DNA of 64,000 bases from Methylocapsa aurea (GCF_000746085.1 NZ_JQKO01000004.1:229565-293564); one strand, 5' to 3'; counted from the stretch's first letter, positions 24,180 through 35,507 are shown. The notes: generated by a model not told the origin, from the sequence alone. A program made the numbers and translations.

Positions 24180-24983
24180 TCATAAGGGCGCCGGCGCTGA
24201 CACTTGCCGCGTCCGGCACCCTTGGCGGCTCACCTCCGGGCAGGCGTGAAAATCGCGCAGATCCTTCGAAAAACAGATCCGGACCTCCTGCAAAACGCCA
24301 CCGGCGCAAGCAATGCCGAGCATTCCCGGCCGCAGCCGCCGATTGGCCGCGATGAAAGCGCGCTCTAGGTCGATCGGCGTCCAGACCTGATCCTGCTTGG
24401 CCGCTTGAAAGGGAGGCGGAATCGCGATGGCTTCGCGCGCCCGGCGCACGTCCGCGAAATAATCCGTCGGACTTTTGCCCGAGCAAACCCCGTGCTTGCG
24501 CCACTCATGACGGGCGAGTCCTTCGCTTGGGTAAAGTCCCTCCGCGCTCTGCAAGGCCATCCGCGAGGGAAAGCGCGCGCCTGGCTCGCAATCGGAGGGA
24601 AACCCATGCTCATATTGAGGCCAGAGCCCATGCACCACGAAGCCGAGATTGGCGCCTGCATCGCATTGGCCATGCGCCCGCGCGGCGGCTGGGGTCTTGC
24701 AAAAACCCGAAGACCAGGACAGGGCGAGGACGTAAAAGTCGAAATCGCCGGGCGCGCTGGCGCCCCGCTGCCGCGACCTCTGAATTCCTGTCGCTAGAGG
24801 GGGAGGCTCCGGACCCGGATCCTCCGCCGCGGGCGCCGATTCGGCGCATTTGTCCAAAACGCAATCTGCTTCGCGCGGGAGCGCCTGGGTCTGCGCGGCG
24901 CATAAGGGAGCGGATGCGGCAAGGAGGAACACGGCCAGCGCGAGGCTGGCCGCGCTTCTTTTCACGCCGGCGTCAAGGAACAT
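24180..24983 (-). CDS. Secreted ribonuclease T2
   Basis: A 267-residue protein with a signal peptide (SLALAVFLLAASAPLCAA), a Pro-rich spacer and an RNase T2 domain. Both active-site segments are present: CAS I as FVVHGLWPQY and CAS II as ARHEWRKHGVC, supplying the catalytic histidines and Glu/Lys. Cysteines for the usual disulfides are visible (GFCKTP, PSDCEP, GVCSG). It would cleave RNA in the periplasm or outside for nutrient scavenging. Confidence 0.95.
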   Translation of the reverse strand: MFLDAGVKRSAASLALAVFLLAASAPLCAAQTQALPREADCVLDKCAESAPAAEDPGPEPPPLATGIQRSRQRGASAPGDFDFYVLALSWSSGFCKTPAAARAHGQCDAGANLGFVVHGLWPQYEHGFPSDCEPGARFPSRMALQSAEGLYPSEGLARHEWRKHGVCSGKSPTDYFADVRRAREAIAIPPPFQAAKQDQVWTPIDLERAFIAANRRLRPGMLGIACAGGVLQEVRICFSKDLRDFHACPEVSRQGCRTRQVSAPAPL

Positions 24984-24997
24984 AGCCGCCTATCCAG

Positions 24998-25471
24998 TCA
25001 GGGCCGCGCCATTTTGCAATTGGGCGCATAGGCGTCATTTCGATCGAGCCCACTGACGCACCATTCGACGCCGAAACCGATGCCGATGATGCCGAGATCC
25101 TGGTTGATCGAGAAGGAGACCGAACGCAATTGCGCATCGTTCATATAGGCGCGCGCAACGCAATAGCGTCGGGGAATGTAATCGAGACCGTTCGACCGGT
25201 AGCCGATTTCCGTCACCTTTTCAAAGCCCAGAATCTCGAGGCCGGTCTTCCAGAATTCGCTTTCGCGATCGTGGAAACGCGATTGAATCCGCTCGAGCGC
25301 CGCAGGATCGTCGCAGGCGGGAAGGATGCCGTCATAGGGACTGTAGCGGCGCTCCGCGGGAACCAGCGGGCGCGCCGCGGCGACGCCGACCAAGCCCCCG
25401 ATCGCGACGGCAAGGGCCGCCATCCCCAGCAAACCGGAAATCCTGTGCGCCATACCGAAAAAGCCCCGCAT
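24998..25471 (-). CDS. Conserved secreted hypothetical protein
   Basis: A 157-residue protein starting MRGFFGMAHRISGLLGMAAL with a signal peptide or anchor. The mature part has ACDDPAALERIQSRFHDRES, then CVARAYMNDAQLRSVSFSI and CVSGLDRNDAYAPNC, so four cysteines could form two disulfides. Similar proteins occur widely in Hyphomicrobiales but have no known role. The frame is open into the adjacent repeat (to 25522); the ATG at 25471, just outside the repeat, is the sensible start. Confidence 0.75.
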   Translation of the reverse strand: MRGFFGMAHRISGLLGMAALAVAIGGLVGVAAARPLVPAERRYSPYDGILPACDDPAALERIQSRFHDRESEFWKTGLEILGFEKVTEIGYRSNGLDYIPRRYCVARAYMNDAQLRSVSFSINQDLGIIGIGFGVEWCVSGLDRNDAYAPNCKMARP

Positions 25472-25476
25472 GTTCC

Positions 25477-25606
25477 TAGAGCCGGATGACTTTGGACGGA
25501 ATCGCAAGGCGATCTCGTCCAAAGTCTAAATCCGCTTCTTCTCAAAGAGTTAGAGCATGATGTCATCCGAAAACCGGTTTCCACTTTTCGGATGACATCA
25601 TGCTCT
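25477..25606. repeat. Dispersed twin-hairpin repeat, copy 2
   Basis: Same element as at 16175. In this copy the second hairpin is extended: AGAGCATGATGTCATCCGAA and its exact complement give arms of 22 bp around an 11-base loop. It sits between two divergent genes, six bases from the start of the secreted hypothetical gene, and may influence that gene's promoter. Confidence 0.92.
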
Positions 25607-25773
25607 CGCCTCGCGGCGACGATGCTTCGTCAAGATGCCGCCGTCAAGGGGCCGAGCGGAGGCGCGCCCAAGGCGCAGGCCGGCATAGCCATTGCTGCCG
25701 TCCGGGAAAGCAGCGGGCCCAATCGCAAATTCGTTTCGTTCTGCTGCATCCCTGTCTCATTTTGGAACTAACC

Positions 25774-27246
25774 ATGCCAGCGACAGAAGCATCGATGACG
25801 CAATTTGACCGGCCTCCCGCGCGCAGCGCCTGGCCGTCTTTTTTCTCGTGGAGATATTTTGCCTCTTCGAAACACGAGGCTTGGATCAGGAGCGGCTTCG
25901 CGTTCCTCGCCGCTTCCAGCGACCTTTGCGCGATCTCCCTCGGCGCCCTCGGCGCGGACATGATCATGAGACTCTCTGCGCATGAGGCCTTGGATGGCGT
26001 CGTGCGGTTGAACCAATTCGGCGTGCTGGTCGCCGTCATCTTTCTCGCCGCAAATATGTTTCAAGGCGATTACGCGCACGAGCGCTATCTCGCCTTCAAG
26101 GTCCATTTCCGGCGATCCTGCCTGGCTTGGTTCATGACGTTTCCGGCCGCCGTCACGATTGCTTTCATGATGGAGGCGACGGCCGGCCTCCCCCGCGTTT
26201 CGGTCGGCCTTTTCTTTTGCCTCGGCCTTGGCCTTCTGTCGATCAACCGGCTGCTGTTCGCGCAATGGATCAAGGCCAGCGCCGGGCGCGGCGGCATGGC
26301 CGCAAAGAGAATTTTTCTGCTTGGGCGCGAGGAAGAGATCGAGCGATTCTACCAACTCTACGAACCGGCCGCGCTCGGCATGCGAATCGTGACGGCCTCG
26401 GTGCTGCGCGGACCGGACCATCTCGACGAAGACCTTGCCCTGGCGGCCGCCTCGGCGCGGATTTTCCGGCCGGAGGATGTCTTCATTCTGGTGCCTTGGG
26501 CGCAAAGGGAAACGGTCGACTGCTGCGTCACCGCCTTCCTGCGGATTCCGGCAGCGATTCATCTGGGGTCCGACTGCGTCCTCAACAGGTTCGCAAAGGC
26601 CCAAGTCGCGACGACCGGCCCGATTTCCAGTCTCAACCTGGCGCGGCCATTGTCGAGCGCCCATGTCCTCGCCAAGCGGGTATTCGACATTACGCTTGCC
26701 TTGATCGCTCTCGCCCTGCTCGCGCCGCTCCTGGCCGCGCTGGCCATCGCGATCAAGCTCGACAGCAAAGGGCCGGCGATCTTCCGGCAGCGGCGCTATG
26801 GGTTCAACCAGGAGCCATTCCGGATCTTCAAATTCCGCTCGATGACCACGCTCGAAGATGGCCGCAAGCTGCGCCAGGCGACCTCAAACGATGCGCGCGT
26901 CACGCGAGTTGGCCGCTTCATGCGTCGGACCAATCTCGACGAGTTGCCGCAGCTCTTCAACGTCCTCCTCGGCGACATGTCGCTGGTCGGGCCGCGCCCG
27001 CATGCGCTCGCTCATGATCAATTGTTCGAACCTTCCGTCGCGCTGTATGCCCGCCGCCACAATGTCAAGCCGGGCATTACCGGCTGGGCGCAGGCCAATG
27101 GCCTGCGCGGCGAGATCACCGAGGCGAGCCTGAAGGCGCGCATCGAGCACGACCTTTTCTACATCGACCATTCGTCGCTGTGGCTCGATCTCCAGATCAT
27201 CTGGCGCACGATCATGTCGAAGAAGGCCTTCAAGAACGCCTATTGA
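25774..27246 (+). CDS. Polyprenyl-phosphate sugar-1-phosphate transferase (WcaJ/PssY-like)
   Basis: A 490-residue membrane enzyme that starts exopolysaccharide repeat-unit synthesis by moving a sugar-1-phosphate onto undecaprenyl phosphate. Four N-terminal helices and a CoA-binding-like cytosolic domain precede a fifth hydrophobic segment ([20 protein letters not shown]) and the catalytic bacterial sugar transferase domain: [45 protein letters not shown] and [16 protein letters not shown] at 25774 was chosen; 25795 is possible. It converges with manC, a GDP-mannose gene, which points to a mannose-containing polymer. Confidence 0.93.
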   Translation: MPATEASMTQFDRPPARSAWPSFFSWRYFASSKHEAWIRSGFAFLAASSDLCAISLGALGADMIMRLSAHEALDGVVRLNQFGVLVAVIFLAANMFQGDYAHERYLAFKVHFRRSCLAWFMTFPAAVTIAFMMEATAGLPRVSVGLFFCLGLGLLSINRLLFAQWIKASAGRGGMAAKRIFLLGREEEIERFYQLYEPAALGMRIVTASVLRGPDHLDEDLALAAASARIFRPEDVFILVPWAQRETVDCCVTAFLRIPAAIHLGSDCVLNRFAKAQVATTGPISSLNLARPLSSAHVLAKRVFDITLALIALALLAPLLAALAIAIKLDSKGPAIFRQRRYGFNQEPFRIFKFRSMTTLEDGRKLRQATSNDARVTRVGRFMRRTNLDELPQLFNVLLGDMSLVGPRPHALAHDQLFEPSVALYARRHNVKPGITGWAQANGLRGEITEASLKARIEHDLFYIDHSSLWLDLQIIWRTIMSKKAFKNAY

Positions 27247-27357
27247 GCGACTTGAGCGGCCGCGGCTCTGTCGAGCAGCAAGGAGAGCGACGAAAACCGA
27301 TCTTCCCAACTTTCATTGTTCGCCGCACGCCATGGATCAGGCAGGGCCGTCCGCCGG

Positions 27358-28770
27358 TCAGCCCCGATTATAAACGTCCTCGATCCGGACGATATCGTCT
27401 TCACCGAGATAGGAGCCGGTCTGCACCTCGATCAATTCGAGGTCGATCCGTCCCGGATTGGCCATCCTGTGCACGGAGCCGATCGGCAGATAGATTGACT
27501 CATTTTCGTGAACGAGATGGATCTCGTTGTTGCGGGTGACCTCGGCCGTTCCCTTGACGACGATCCAATGCTCGGCGCGATGGAAGTGCTTTTGCAGCGA
27601 CAGGCGCTCGCCCGGCTTCACGACAATGCGCTTGACCTGATAGCGCGCGCCGGAGTCGACCGATTGATAATAGCCCCAAGGCCGGAATGAGCGCTTGTGA
27701 TGCAAGGCCTCCGGCCGGCTTTCGCTTTTCAGGCGATCGACCAGTTGCTTCACCTTGTCCCCATGCGCCTTGTTGAGCACCAGCACGGCGTCCTGGGTGG
27801 TGATGACGATGACATCGTCGACGCCGACGACCGTGGTCAAATGCTCGTCGGAGCGGACGTGAACATTCGATGCGTTCATGATGACGCCTTGGCCGCGAAT
27901 GGAATTGCCGTGGTCGTCGCGATCCGACAATTCCCAGACCGCCGACCAGGTCCCGACATCCGACCAGCCAATGTCGGCCGGCACGACCGCAGCCTTGTCG
28001 GTGCGCTCCATGACCGCGTAATCGATCGATATTTTGGGCGCCTGGCCGAAGGCCTCGGCGTCGAGGACGATGAAATTCAGATCGCGCCGCGCCTTGGCGA
28101 GCGCCTCGGCGGCGGCCTCCGCGATGAGCGGCTCGTATTCGCGCAGTTCGGCCTGCATCACATCGGCGCGGAAGAAGAAATTGCCGGAGTTCCAGAGATA
28201 ATTCTCAAGGACATATTGTTCCGCCGTGGCGGCGTCGGGCTTTTCAACGAAGCCCTCGACCTTGAACACCCCGCCATCGGGCGAAATGGCCTTGCCGGTC
28301 TTGATATAGCCATAGCCGGTAGCTGGCTCGGTCGGCTTGACGCCAAGCGTCACGATATAGCCCAGCGCCGCCGCCTCGGCCGCTTGCTTGCACAAGGCGA
28401 CGAAGCCCTGCTTGTCCCGCACCACATGATCGGCCGCCAACACCGCGACGATCGTGTCGGGGCCAGATTGCGCCGCGAGTTCGGCGGCGACCGCGACCGC
28501 CGGCCCCGAATCGCGCCGCACCGGCTCGAGAACGATACGCGCTTCGCGCTTGATTTGCAGCAATTGATCGGAGACGAGGAAACGGTAATCATGGTTCGAG
28601 ATGACGATCGGCGTCTCGAAAACGCTGTCGTCGAGGATCTCCATCGCCGTCTGGAACGTGGAGCGCGCGCCAACCAGCGAGATGAATTGCTTTGGCAGGC
28701 TTTCGCGCGATTCCGGCCAAACCCGCGTCCCCGAGCCGCCGCACATGATGACCGGAAGGATTTTCACCAT
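27358..28770 (-). CDS. manC: Mannose-1-phosphate guanylyltransferase / mannose-6-phosphate isomerase
   Basis: A 470-residue two-domain enzyme. The N-terminal nucleotidyltransferase has the pyrophosphorylase motif GGSGTRVWPESRESLPKQF and FVEKPD; the C-terminal cupin has the isomerase motif GERLSLQKHFHRAEHWIVVK with its metal-binding His residues. It makes mannose-6-phosphate and then GDP-mannose for polysaccharides. It starts with MVKILPVIMCGGSG. Together with the transferase gene opposite it forms a small exopolysaccharide locus; other glycosyltransferases are not in this window. Confidence 0.95.
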   Translation of the reverse strand: MVKILPVIMCGGSGTRVWPESRESLPKQFISLVGARSTFQTAMEILDDSVFETPIVISNHDYRFLVSDQLLQIKREARIVLEPVRRDSGPAVAVAAELAAQSGPDTIVAVLAADHVVRDKQGFVALCKQAAEAAALGYIVTLGVKPTEPATGYGYIKTGKAISPDGGVFKVEGFVEKPDAATAEQYVLENYLWNSGNFFFRADVMQAELREYEPLIAEAAAEALAKARRDLNFIVLDAEAFGQAPKISIDYAVMERTDKAAVVPADIGWSDVGTWSAVWELSDRDDHGNSIRGQGVIMNASNVHVRSDEHLTTVVGVDDVIVITTQDAVLVLNKAHGDKVKQLVDRLKSESRPEALHHKRSFRPWGYYQSVDSGARYQVKRIVVKPGERLSLQKHFHRAEHWIVVKGTAEVTRNNEIHLVHENESIYLPIGSVHRMANPGRIDLELIEVQTGSYLGEDDIVRIEDVYNRG

Positions 28771-28860
28771 ATTTGCTTCCCCGTCTTGCTTCCCCGTCTT
28801 GCGACGCCGACCTTGGCTTTTCGCGGGCGCTGTCGCCCGATATCATCCTGAAACAGTCTT

Positions 28861-29565
28861 GTGACGTCAAAGAGTCGCCTTGGCCCAGTTAGAGGCGCCG
28901 CACAAATTCTTATATACAGAGGCGCGCCTCATGTCGCCATTTTCCGCAGGAGATCGCGCATCTCGAAACCTGATTTCTCCGTCGAGCGGAAATGGCAAAA
29001 AAGCGGCGTCTGGCCGGTGGCGGGCGTCGATGAAGCGGGGCGCGGCCCCCTCGCCGGGCCGGTCGCCGCCGCCGCGGTCATTCTCGATCCGCGCAATCTT
29101 CCGCGCGGACTGAACGACTCGAAGCTGTTGACTCGCGAAGCGCGGGAAATCCTCTTCGAGGATATCATGGCGCGGGCGCTCGCAGTCGGCGTCGCCTTCG
29201 CGAGCGCGGCGGAAATCGACAGCATCAACATCCGGCAGGCAACGTTCGAAGCCATGCGGCGGGCGCTTTTCGCGCTGTCGATCCCGCCCCGTTATGTTCT
29301 GATCGACGGCAATGATCCGCCGCCGCGGCTGTCCTGCCCCGGCGAGGCCATTGTCAAGGGCGATGGGGCCATTGCCTCGATCGCCGCGGCCTCCATCATC
29401 GCCAAGGTGACGCGCGACCGCCTCATGGCCCGCCTCTGCGCGCGCTTTCCCGTCTATGGGTTCAGCCAGCATGCCGGCTACGGCACTCCGGCCCATCTCG
29501 CGGCGATCGCCCAGCACGGCCCCAGTCCCTATCACCGCCTGAGCTTCAGCCCCTTCAAGGCGCGC

Positions 29566-29568
<3 letters not shown>
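28861..29568 (+). CDS. rnhB: Ribonuclease HII
   Basis: A 235-residue enzyme that cleaves RNA in RNA/DNA hybrids and removes misincorporated ribonucleotides. Acidic catalytic residues are in [30 protein letters not shown] and AKVTRDRLM. No ATG is available in frame; GTG at 28861 gives about 50 residues before the core, slightly longer than average, so the true start may be another non-ATG codon nearer the core. The TAG stop is the first triplet of repeat copy 3. ccrM follows on the same strand. Confidence 0.93.
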
Positions 29569-31009
<1,441 letters not shown>

Positions 31010-31129
31010 CTCATTTCTGAAAATCACGCGCATCGGCGTCCGACGTTTCCGCCGCCCGCCCTGATGTCGTGGGACAGCTTGACACGCCACGATGACCAGA
31101 AAGCCGAGACCGAGGCTCGCTCGGTCGCC

Positions 31130-31612
31130 CAGAGCGGCAAAAGCGGGAGGATAGGCGATATCGCCGCTTTGCGTGGGCAGACCGTCGGCCCGCAAGGCCA
31201 CAACCATGAGGTTTGGTCCGGCGTAAGGGGAGGCAAAGGCAGCGGCTTTGCTGGGGTCGAAGCCGAACCGCCGGTAATAGGCGGGATCGCCAAGAACGAA
31301 GACGCCTTCCCATCCCTCCTGCCTAGCGCGAGACAGACCTTCCTCGATCATGCGGGTTCCGACGCCGCTGCGTTGATGCCGCGGCAATACCGCGATTGGC
31401 GCAAGCCCAAGCGCGCGAAAAGGCGCATTCATCCTCGAAAACATGATGTGGCCGACAAGCTCATCGCCTCTGACGGCGACAAGCGAATATGCCGAGTCGC
31501 CGTCAGCGCGCAGCCGTTCGACCAGGTCCGCCTCAGCGGACGTCGAGAAGGCGACCGCTTCGATCGCTTTGATTACAGCGACATCAGACGGCATTTCGGC
31601 GCGAACGATCAC
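31130..31612 (-). CDS. GNAT-family N-acetyltransferase (stop codon displaced)
   Basis: The first 161 codons from 31612 encode a complete GNAT domain: MIVRAEMPSDVAVIKAIEAV, the acetyl-CoA loop VLPRHQRSGVGTRMIEEGL, and VLGDPAYYRRFGFDPS, ending with the usual IAYPPAFAAL. Family members stop there. Here the frame has no stop and stays open to 29807, antisense through the whole of ccrM, 601 codons in total. I therefore give the domain limits. A small indel or base change probably removed the stop; the tail looks like an accidental translation of the ccrM antisense strand. Confidence 0.8.
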
Positions 31613-31655
31613 TTGCCTCCCCCCCCGAACGACCGGCTCCGTCCAAACCGCTTGC

Positions 31656-31682
31656 TTGACAATGCTCCAGACATTATATAAT
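31656..31682 (+). promoter_or_regulatory. Candidate promoter of the SmbP-like gene
   Basis: TTGACA at 31656-31661 and TATAAT at 31677-31682 are both exact consensus hexamers, but the spacer is only 15 bp. A second TATAAT occurs at 31702-31707. The surrounding 60 bp are AT-rich. Confidence 0.5.
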
Positions 31683-31765
31683 TTTTTCTATAGACTAAAT
31701 GTATAATTGCGATCCGAAACCATCATGCCCGGAAAGAGTTTCCGGTTCTTTGGGAGGAAACATCG

Positions 31766-32107
31766 ATGATGACTCGTCGAATCGCCGCCTTGGCTCTTAG
31801 CCTTGCTCTTGCGGCCTATTTCGCGCCCAATGTGTCTTTCGCCGCGGAAGACCACATAGCCGAGGCGATCACGCACACCAAGGAAGCCATTGATCATGGC
31901 AAGCAAGGCCATGCCAATATACTCGCGGACCATGCGCAAATCGCGCTGAAGCATGCCGAAGCCGGGGAAAAGGAAAAAGCCAATCCTCACACGGCGGCCG
32001 CGATCAAGGATTTGAATGGAGCGATCGAACATGGCAAGGCCGGCCATGCCGATGTCGCGACCAAATCCGCAGAATCGGCTCTGACGCACCTGAACCAGGC
32101 GAAATAG
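31766..32107 (+). CDS. smbP: SmbP-like small periplasmic metal-binding protein
   Basis: A 113-residue protein with a signal peptide ending at SFAAED, then a helical domain built from near-repeats: DHIAEAITHTKEAIDHGKQG, HANILADHAQIALKHAEAGE, and again IKDLNGAIEHGKAGHADVAT. Regularly spaced His residues suggest copper or other divalent metal binding, as in Nitrosomonas SmbP. Ribosome site GGGAGGAAA precedes the ATG. It converges with a permease gene that has a His-rich tail, so the two may share a metal-related role. Confidence 0.85.
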   Translation: MMTRRIAALALSLALAAYFAPNVSFAAEDHIAEAITHTKEAIDHGKQGHANILADHAQIALKHAEAGEKEKANPHTAAAIKDLNGAIEHGKAGHADVATKSAESALTHLNQAK

Positions 32108-32195
32108 CGCTGCAATATCGCGTTGGGCCATGAACTTCTTCGATGGGCGGGAAGAAATTCCCGCCCATTTGCTTGGGTGAAGATGGCGCTGTCGC

Positions 32196-33260
32196 TTATC
32201 TATGCCCATGCCTGTGATGCAGATCAGGATAGTGCGGGTGCGAATGTCGCAGCGGCTCATGGCGATGCCAATGGGAATGCGGCTCGGTCAGAGGCCCGTC
32301 ATGCGCATGCTGATGATGCGCGTCATGGACATGGCTGTGATCATGTTCGAGCCCACCGTGGTCATGTTCGTGCTTGTGCCGCTCGGCGAGATGCAGCCAA
32401 AGCCCGAACCCCATCAGGGCCCCAGCGGCAAGCAATTTTCCGCTCAGCGGATCGCCAAGCAGCGCTATCGCGATGAGCGCCCCAATGAAGGGCGCCAGCG
32501 AGAAATAGGCTCCAGTCCGGGCGGCGCCGAGATGGCGAAGGGCTAGCACGAAGCAGACAAGACTGACGCCAATGCCCAGAAATCCGACGAGGGCGGCGCC
32601 AGCCAGCGTCCAGGGCGAGGGCCAGGCGGCGCCCTGCCAAAGCGCAAGCCCGGCATTGGCCGCTCCCGCCACGAGCCCCTTGATCATCGCGATCTGCACC
32701 GGATCGCCGGCGGAGAGCTTGCGGGTAAGGTTGTTGTCGACGCCCCAGGCGAGGCATGCGCCCGCGATCAAGGCGGCGCCGCTGTTGAAGGCGATGGCCT
32801 GCCCGCTCCAGGACAGGACGGCCGCGCCGGCGAGGATGGAGAAGGCGCCGAGCAAAAGACGCCGGTCGACATTTTCCCGGAAGGCGAGCCAGGCGATGGC
32901 CATGGTGGCGAGCGATTCGAGATTGAGCAGCAGCGCCCCCGACGCAGCGTCCGTGCGGGAAAGGCCAAGCATCAGCAAAAGTGGGCCAATGACGCCGCCA
33001 AAGAGGATGACCGCGCCAAGCCAAGGCAGATCGCCGCGCCGCAGGGGCGCCTCTTCCGCCGGGACGCCTAGCGCGGCGCGCCCGAAATGAACGCCTGCGA
33101 GACCGGCGCCCGCCCCGAAGTAGAGCACGCCCGCGAGCAATTGCGGATCAAGCGAAACAAGCAGAAGCTTCGACAAAGGCGTCGAGGCGCCAAACAGCGC
33201 CGCCGAGCCCAAAGCCAGGGGAACGCCGGGCCAGAGATGCGCGTGCTTGCTTTGGGTCAT
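32196..33260 (-). CDS. EamA/DMT-family permease with a histidine-rich C-terminal tail
   Basis: A 354-residue inner-membrane protein with ten predicted helices in two EamA halves (for example LWPGVPLALGSAALFGASTP and LIAGACLAWGVDNNLTRKLS). After the last helix, the final 60 or so residues contain about 23 histidines in HxH patterns (HKHEHDHGG, HDHSHVHDAHHQHAH, HSHWHRHEPLRHSHPH). Such a tail can bind Ni, Co, Zn or Cu. DMT permeases move small metabolites; the tail suggests a metal-linked or metal-sensing function, which is an inference. Neighbouring SmbP-like gene supports it. Confidence 0.87.
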   Translation of the reverse strand: MTQSKHAHLWPGVPLALGSAALFGASTPLSKLLLVSLDPQLLAGVLYFGAGAGLAGVHFGRAALGVPAEEAPLRRGDLPWLGAVILFGGVIGPLLLMLGLSRTDAASGALLLNLESLATMAIAWLAFRENVDRRLLLGAFSILAGAAVLSWSGQAIAFNSGAALIAGACLAWGVDNNLTRKLSAGDPVQIAMIKGLVAGAANAGLALWQGAAWPSPWTLAGAALVGFLGIGVSLVCFVLALRHLGAARTGAYFSLAPFIGALIAIALLGDPLSGKLLAAGALMGFGLWLHLAERHKHEHDHGGLEHDHSHVHDAHHQHAHDGPLTEPHSHWHRHEPLRHSHPHYPDLHHRHGHR

Positions 33261-33343
33261 GGCAAAGCCTTTGGGCGCGATCGCTTCAAATCAATATGCG
33301 CGCGCCCGTCGCTTGTCCTGGCGCGTGATTGTAAAATCATGCG

Positions 33344-33613
33344 CTAATCGAACTCCACAGCGAGACCGAGCCGTTCGAACTCCGCTTCGATCGCTTGGAC
33401 GATCCGCTGCAATTCCTCCACCTCGATCTCAACATCCTCATGTGGGGAATCCCAACAAAGGATCGAATCCAGGTCGACAATGAAGTCGGCTGGGTCATCC
33501 TCGCCGGGGAGGCTCGGCGCCGGCGAAATCGTCAAGACCCTCTCGGCCGAGCGAACGCGGATCGACCCTTCGGTCAGGGTGATCTGAAATTCCGCTCCGC
33601 GTCGCTTGGCCAT
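33344..33613 (-). CDS. Small acidic protein, Imm74-like
   Basis: An 89-residue protein starting MAKRRGAEFQITLTEGSIRV, followed by RSAERVLTISPAP and an acidic half (DDPADFIVDLDSILCWDSPH, then EVEELQRIVQAIEAEF). The opening strand pattern resembles the Imm74 group, sometimes linked to toxin immunity, but no toxin gene is nearby. It lies just downstream of mutY on the same strand, 14 bases apart, and may be co-transcribed. Confidence 0.65.
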   Translation of the reverse strand: MAKRRGAEFQITLTEGSIRVRSAERVLTISPAPSLPGEDDPADFIVDLDSILCWDSPHEDVEIEVEELQRIVQAIEAEFERLGLAVEFD

Positions 33614-33627
33614 GCCTCAGCCTATCT

Positions 33628-34725
33628 TCAAGTGGGTTTGGCGGGTCCGCCGCTGCGGCGCGCCGCTTCTACCACTTTGCGCATAACGCTTGGCAAAGCC
33701 TCGTCGGCGAGATCGCGCGCCGCGGCCCAGCGGCAACCGGCAGGCGCCTCCTGTCCCTGCCCGACTTCGGCGACATAAATTTCGAGCCGCAGGGCGAAAT
33801 GGGTGAAAACATGCTCGACCTCGGCGCCGAGCTTTCGATAGGGCGCCTCGATCGGCGCCTGCATCGCCGCGCGCTCCGGGTCGAACTCGGCTTCCCACGC
33901 GGTTCCGGGGATTTCCACCATGCCGCCGAGCAGGCCTTTAGGCGCCCGCGTGCGCACGAGGACCGCGCCATCCTCGCGGCGCACATAAAACGCGGCGCCC
34001 CGCCGCAGCGGCTTTGGCGGCTTCTTCCGCTTTCGCGGAAAATCCTCCGGGCTTCCCGCGGCCCGGCTCTCACAGCCGGTCAGCAGAGGGCAAATAGCGC
34101 AGGCCGGTTGCCTCGGCGTGCAAATCGTCGCCCCCAGATCCATCATCGCTTGCGCAAAATCGCCCGGCCGCTCGCTTGGCGTCAATTCGCCGGCTCTTTC
34201 CCGGATCGCAGGCTTGGCCGCAGGCAAAGGCTCCGCAATGGCGAAGAACCGAGCGATGACGCGCTCGACATTGCCGTCAACGACGACCGCCCGCCGACCG
34301 AAAGCGATCGCGGCTATGGCCGCCGCAGTGTAGGGACCGATGCCCGGCAGGGCGAGCAGTCCCGCCTCGCTGTCGGGAAATGCGCCGTTCAGGTCGGCCG
34401 CGATCATTTTGGCGCAGGCGTGAAGATTGCGGGCGCGGGAATAATAGCCGAGCCCGGCCCATTGCCGCATCACCTCGTCGACAGGGGCGTCGGCCAACAG
34501 GCCGACCGTGGGCCAGCGCGCAAGGAAGCCGGTGAAATAGGGTTTGACCGCCGCAACAGTCGTCTGTTGCAACATGATTTCAGAAAGCCAAACCACATAA
34601 GGGTCCGCCGGCCGGCCCGGCAAGGCGCGCCAAGGCAGAACGCGGCGATGCCGGTCGTACCAATCGAGCACGGCAGTAGAGGCGCGACGTTGCGCGATCA
34701 ACGGGGCCTGGAGCGCGTCATACAT
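33628..34725 (-). CDS. mutY: A/G-specific adenine DNA glycosylase MutY
   Basis: A 365-residue repair enzyme removing adenine opposite 8-oxoguanine. It shows PYVVWLSEIMLQQTTV with the catalytic Glu, the helix-hairpin-helix LLALPGIGPYTAAAIAAIAF followed by VVDGNV with the catalytic Asp, and the [4Fe-4S] loop CTPRQPACAICPLLTGC (C-x6-C-x2-C-x5-C). The C-terminal NUDIX-like domain that recognises oxoG follows (MVEIPGTAWE). Start at 34725 agrees with the family. Confidence 0.96.
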   Translation of the reverse strand: MYDALQAPLIAQRRASTAVLDWYDRHRRVLPWRALPGRPADPYVVWLSEIMLQQTTVAAVKPYFTGFLARWPTVGLLADAPVDEVMRQWAGLGYYSRARNLHACAKMIAADLNGAFPDSEAGLLALPGIGPYTAAAIAAIAFGRRAVVVDGNVERVIARFFAIAEPLPAAKPAIRERAGELTPSERPGDFAQAMMDLGATICTPRQPACAICPLLTGCESRAAGSPEDFPRKRKKPPKPLRRGAAFYVRREDGAVLVRTRAPKGLLGGMVEIPGTAWEAEFDPERAAMQAPIEAPYRKLGAEVEHVFTHFALRLEIYVAEVGQGQEAPAGCRWAAARDLADEALPSVMRKVVEAARRSGGPAKPT

Positions 34726-34918
34726 GCGCCTTGTTTAGCGGCTTTCCTGGCGCTGGCATAGTCATGCAAGCAAAGCTCGGGGATTGATCGCGCCATATGG
34801 TTATGGCTGCAGATTAATGCTTGGACCATTTCTTTGAGCAATTCTTTGAACAATACTTGGCTCCATTCGCCTGATGGCCCTTTAGAGTTTGCCGCCGCAG
34901 TCACGGGGGGACCAATTG

Positions 34919-35389
34919 ATGAATGGGACAGCCAAGCCAATTCCCGAGGGGCGTGAGGGGGCGATACCTTATCTCAGCATAAGCAATGCGAGCGAAGCAA
35001 TTGCCTTCTACAAGAAAGCCTTCGGCGCGATCGAAACGCTCTGCATTGGACACGAGGGCAAGATCGGCCATGCCGAACTCGCCATCGGCGAGGCCAGGAT
35101 CATGCTCTCGGACGAGTTTCCTGATCACGACGCCTTAAGCCCGCAAACGATTGGCGGAACGCCGATCATGATCCATCTCTATGTCGAGGACGTCGACGCC
35201 TTCACCAATCAAGCGGTCGGCCAAGGCCTCAAAATCCTGCGGCCGGTCGAGGACCAGTTCTATGGCGATCGCGGCGGCAAATTCGAAGATCCCTTCGGGC
35301 ATCGCTGGTGGATCGCCACCCACAAGGAGGATCTCTCGCCGGAGGAAATGCGCAAACGCGCCGCCGCGCTCCACGATGGCGCCGCTTGA
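34919..35389 (+). CDS. VOC-superfamily (glyoxalase/PhnB-like) protein
   Basis: A 156-residue protein of the vicinal oxygen chelate fold, PhnB-like: GAIPYLSISNASEAIAFYKK, then FGAIETLCIGHEGKIGHAEL, IMLSDEFPDHD, MIHLYVEDVDAFTNQAV, and the ending FGHRWWIATHKEDLSPEEMR. These proteins bind a metal or small molecule; the exact activity is unknown. ATG at 34919 follows a purine-rich site (CGGGGGGA). Single gene. Confidence 0.9.
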   Translation: MNGTAKPIPEGREGAIPYLSISNASEAIAFYKKAFGAIETLCIGHEGKIGHAELAIGEARIMLSDEFPDHDALSPQTIGGTPIMIHLYVEDVDAFTNQAVGQGLKILRPVEDQFYGDRGGKFEDPFGHRWWIATHKEDLSPEEMRKRAAALHDGAA

Positions 35390-35507
35390 AGCAGCGCGGC
35401 ACCGGAGGGGCGGCTTTTCCAAGAGCGGACTGACAAAAACCTGGCGAATTAGAGATCAATCCGCCTGGCCATTGGCGCTTGAGGGAAAATGCAAGGTATA
35501 AGGGCCG

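Noticed and set aside
27697..28851. 384-codon plus-strand frame across manC
   Set aside because: Antisense shadow; manC motifs on the minus strand are complete.
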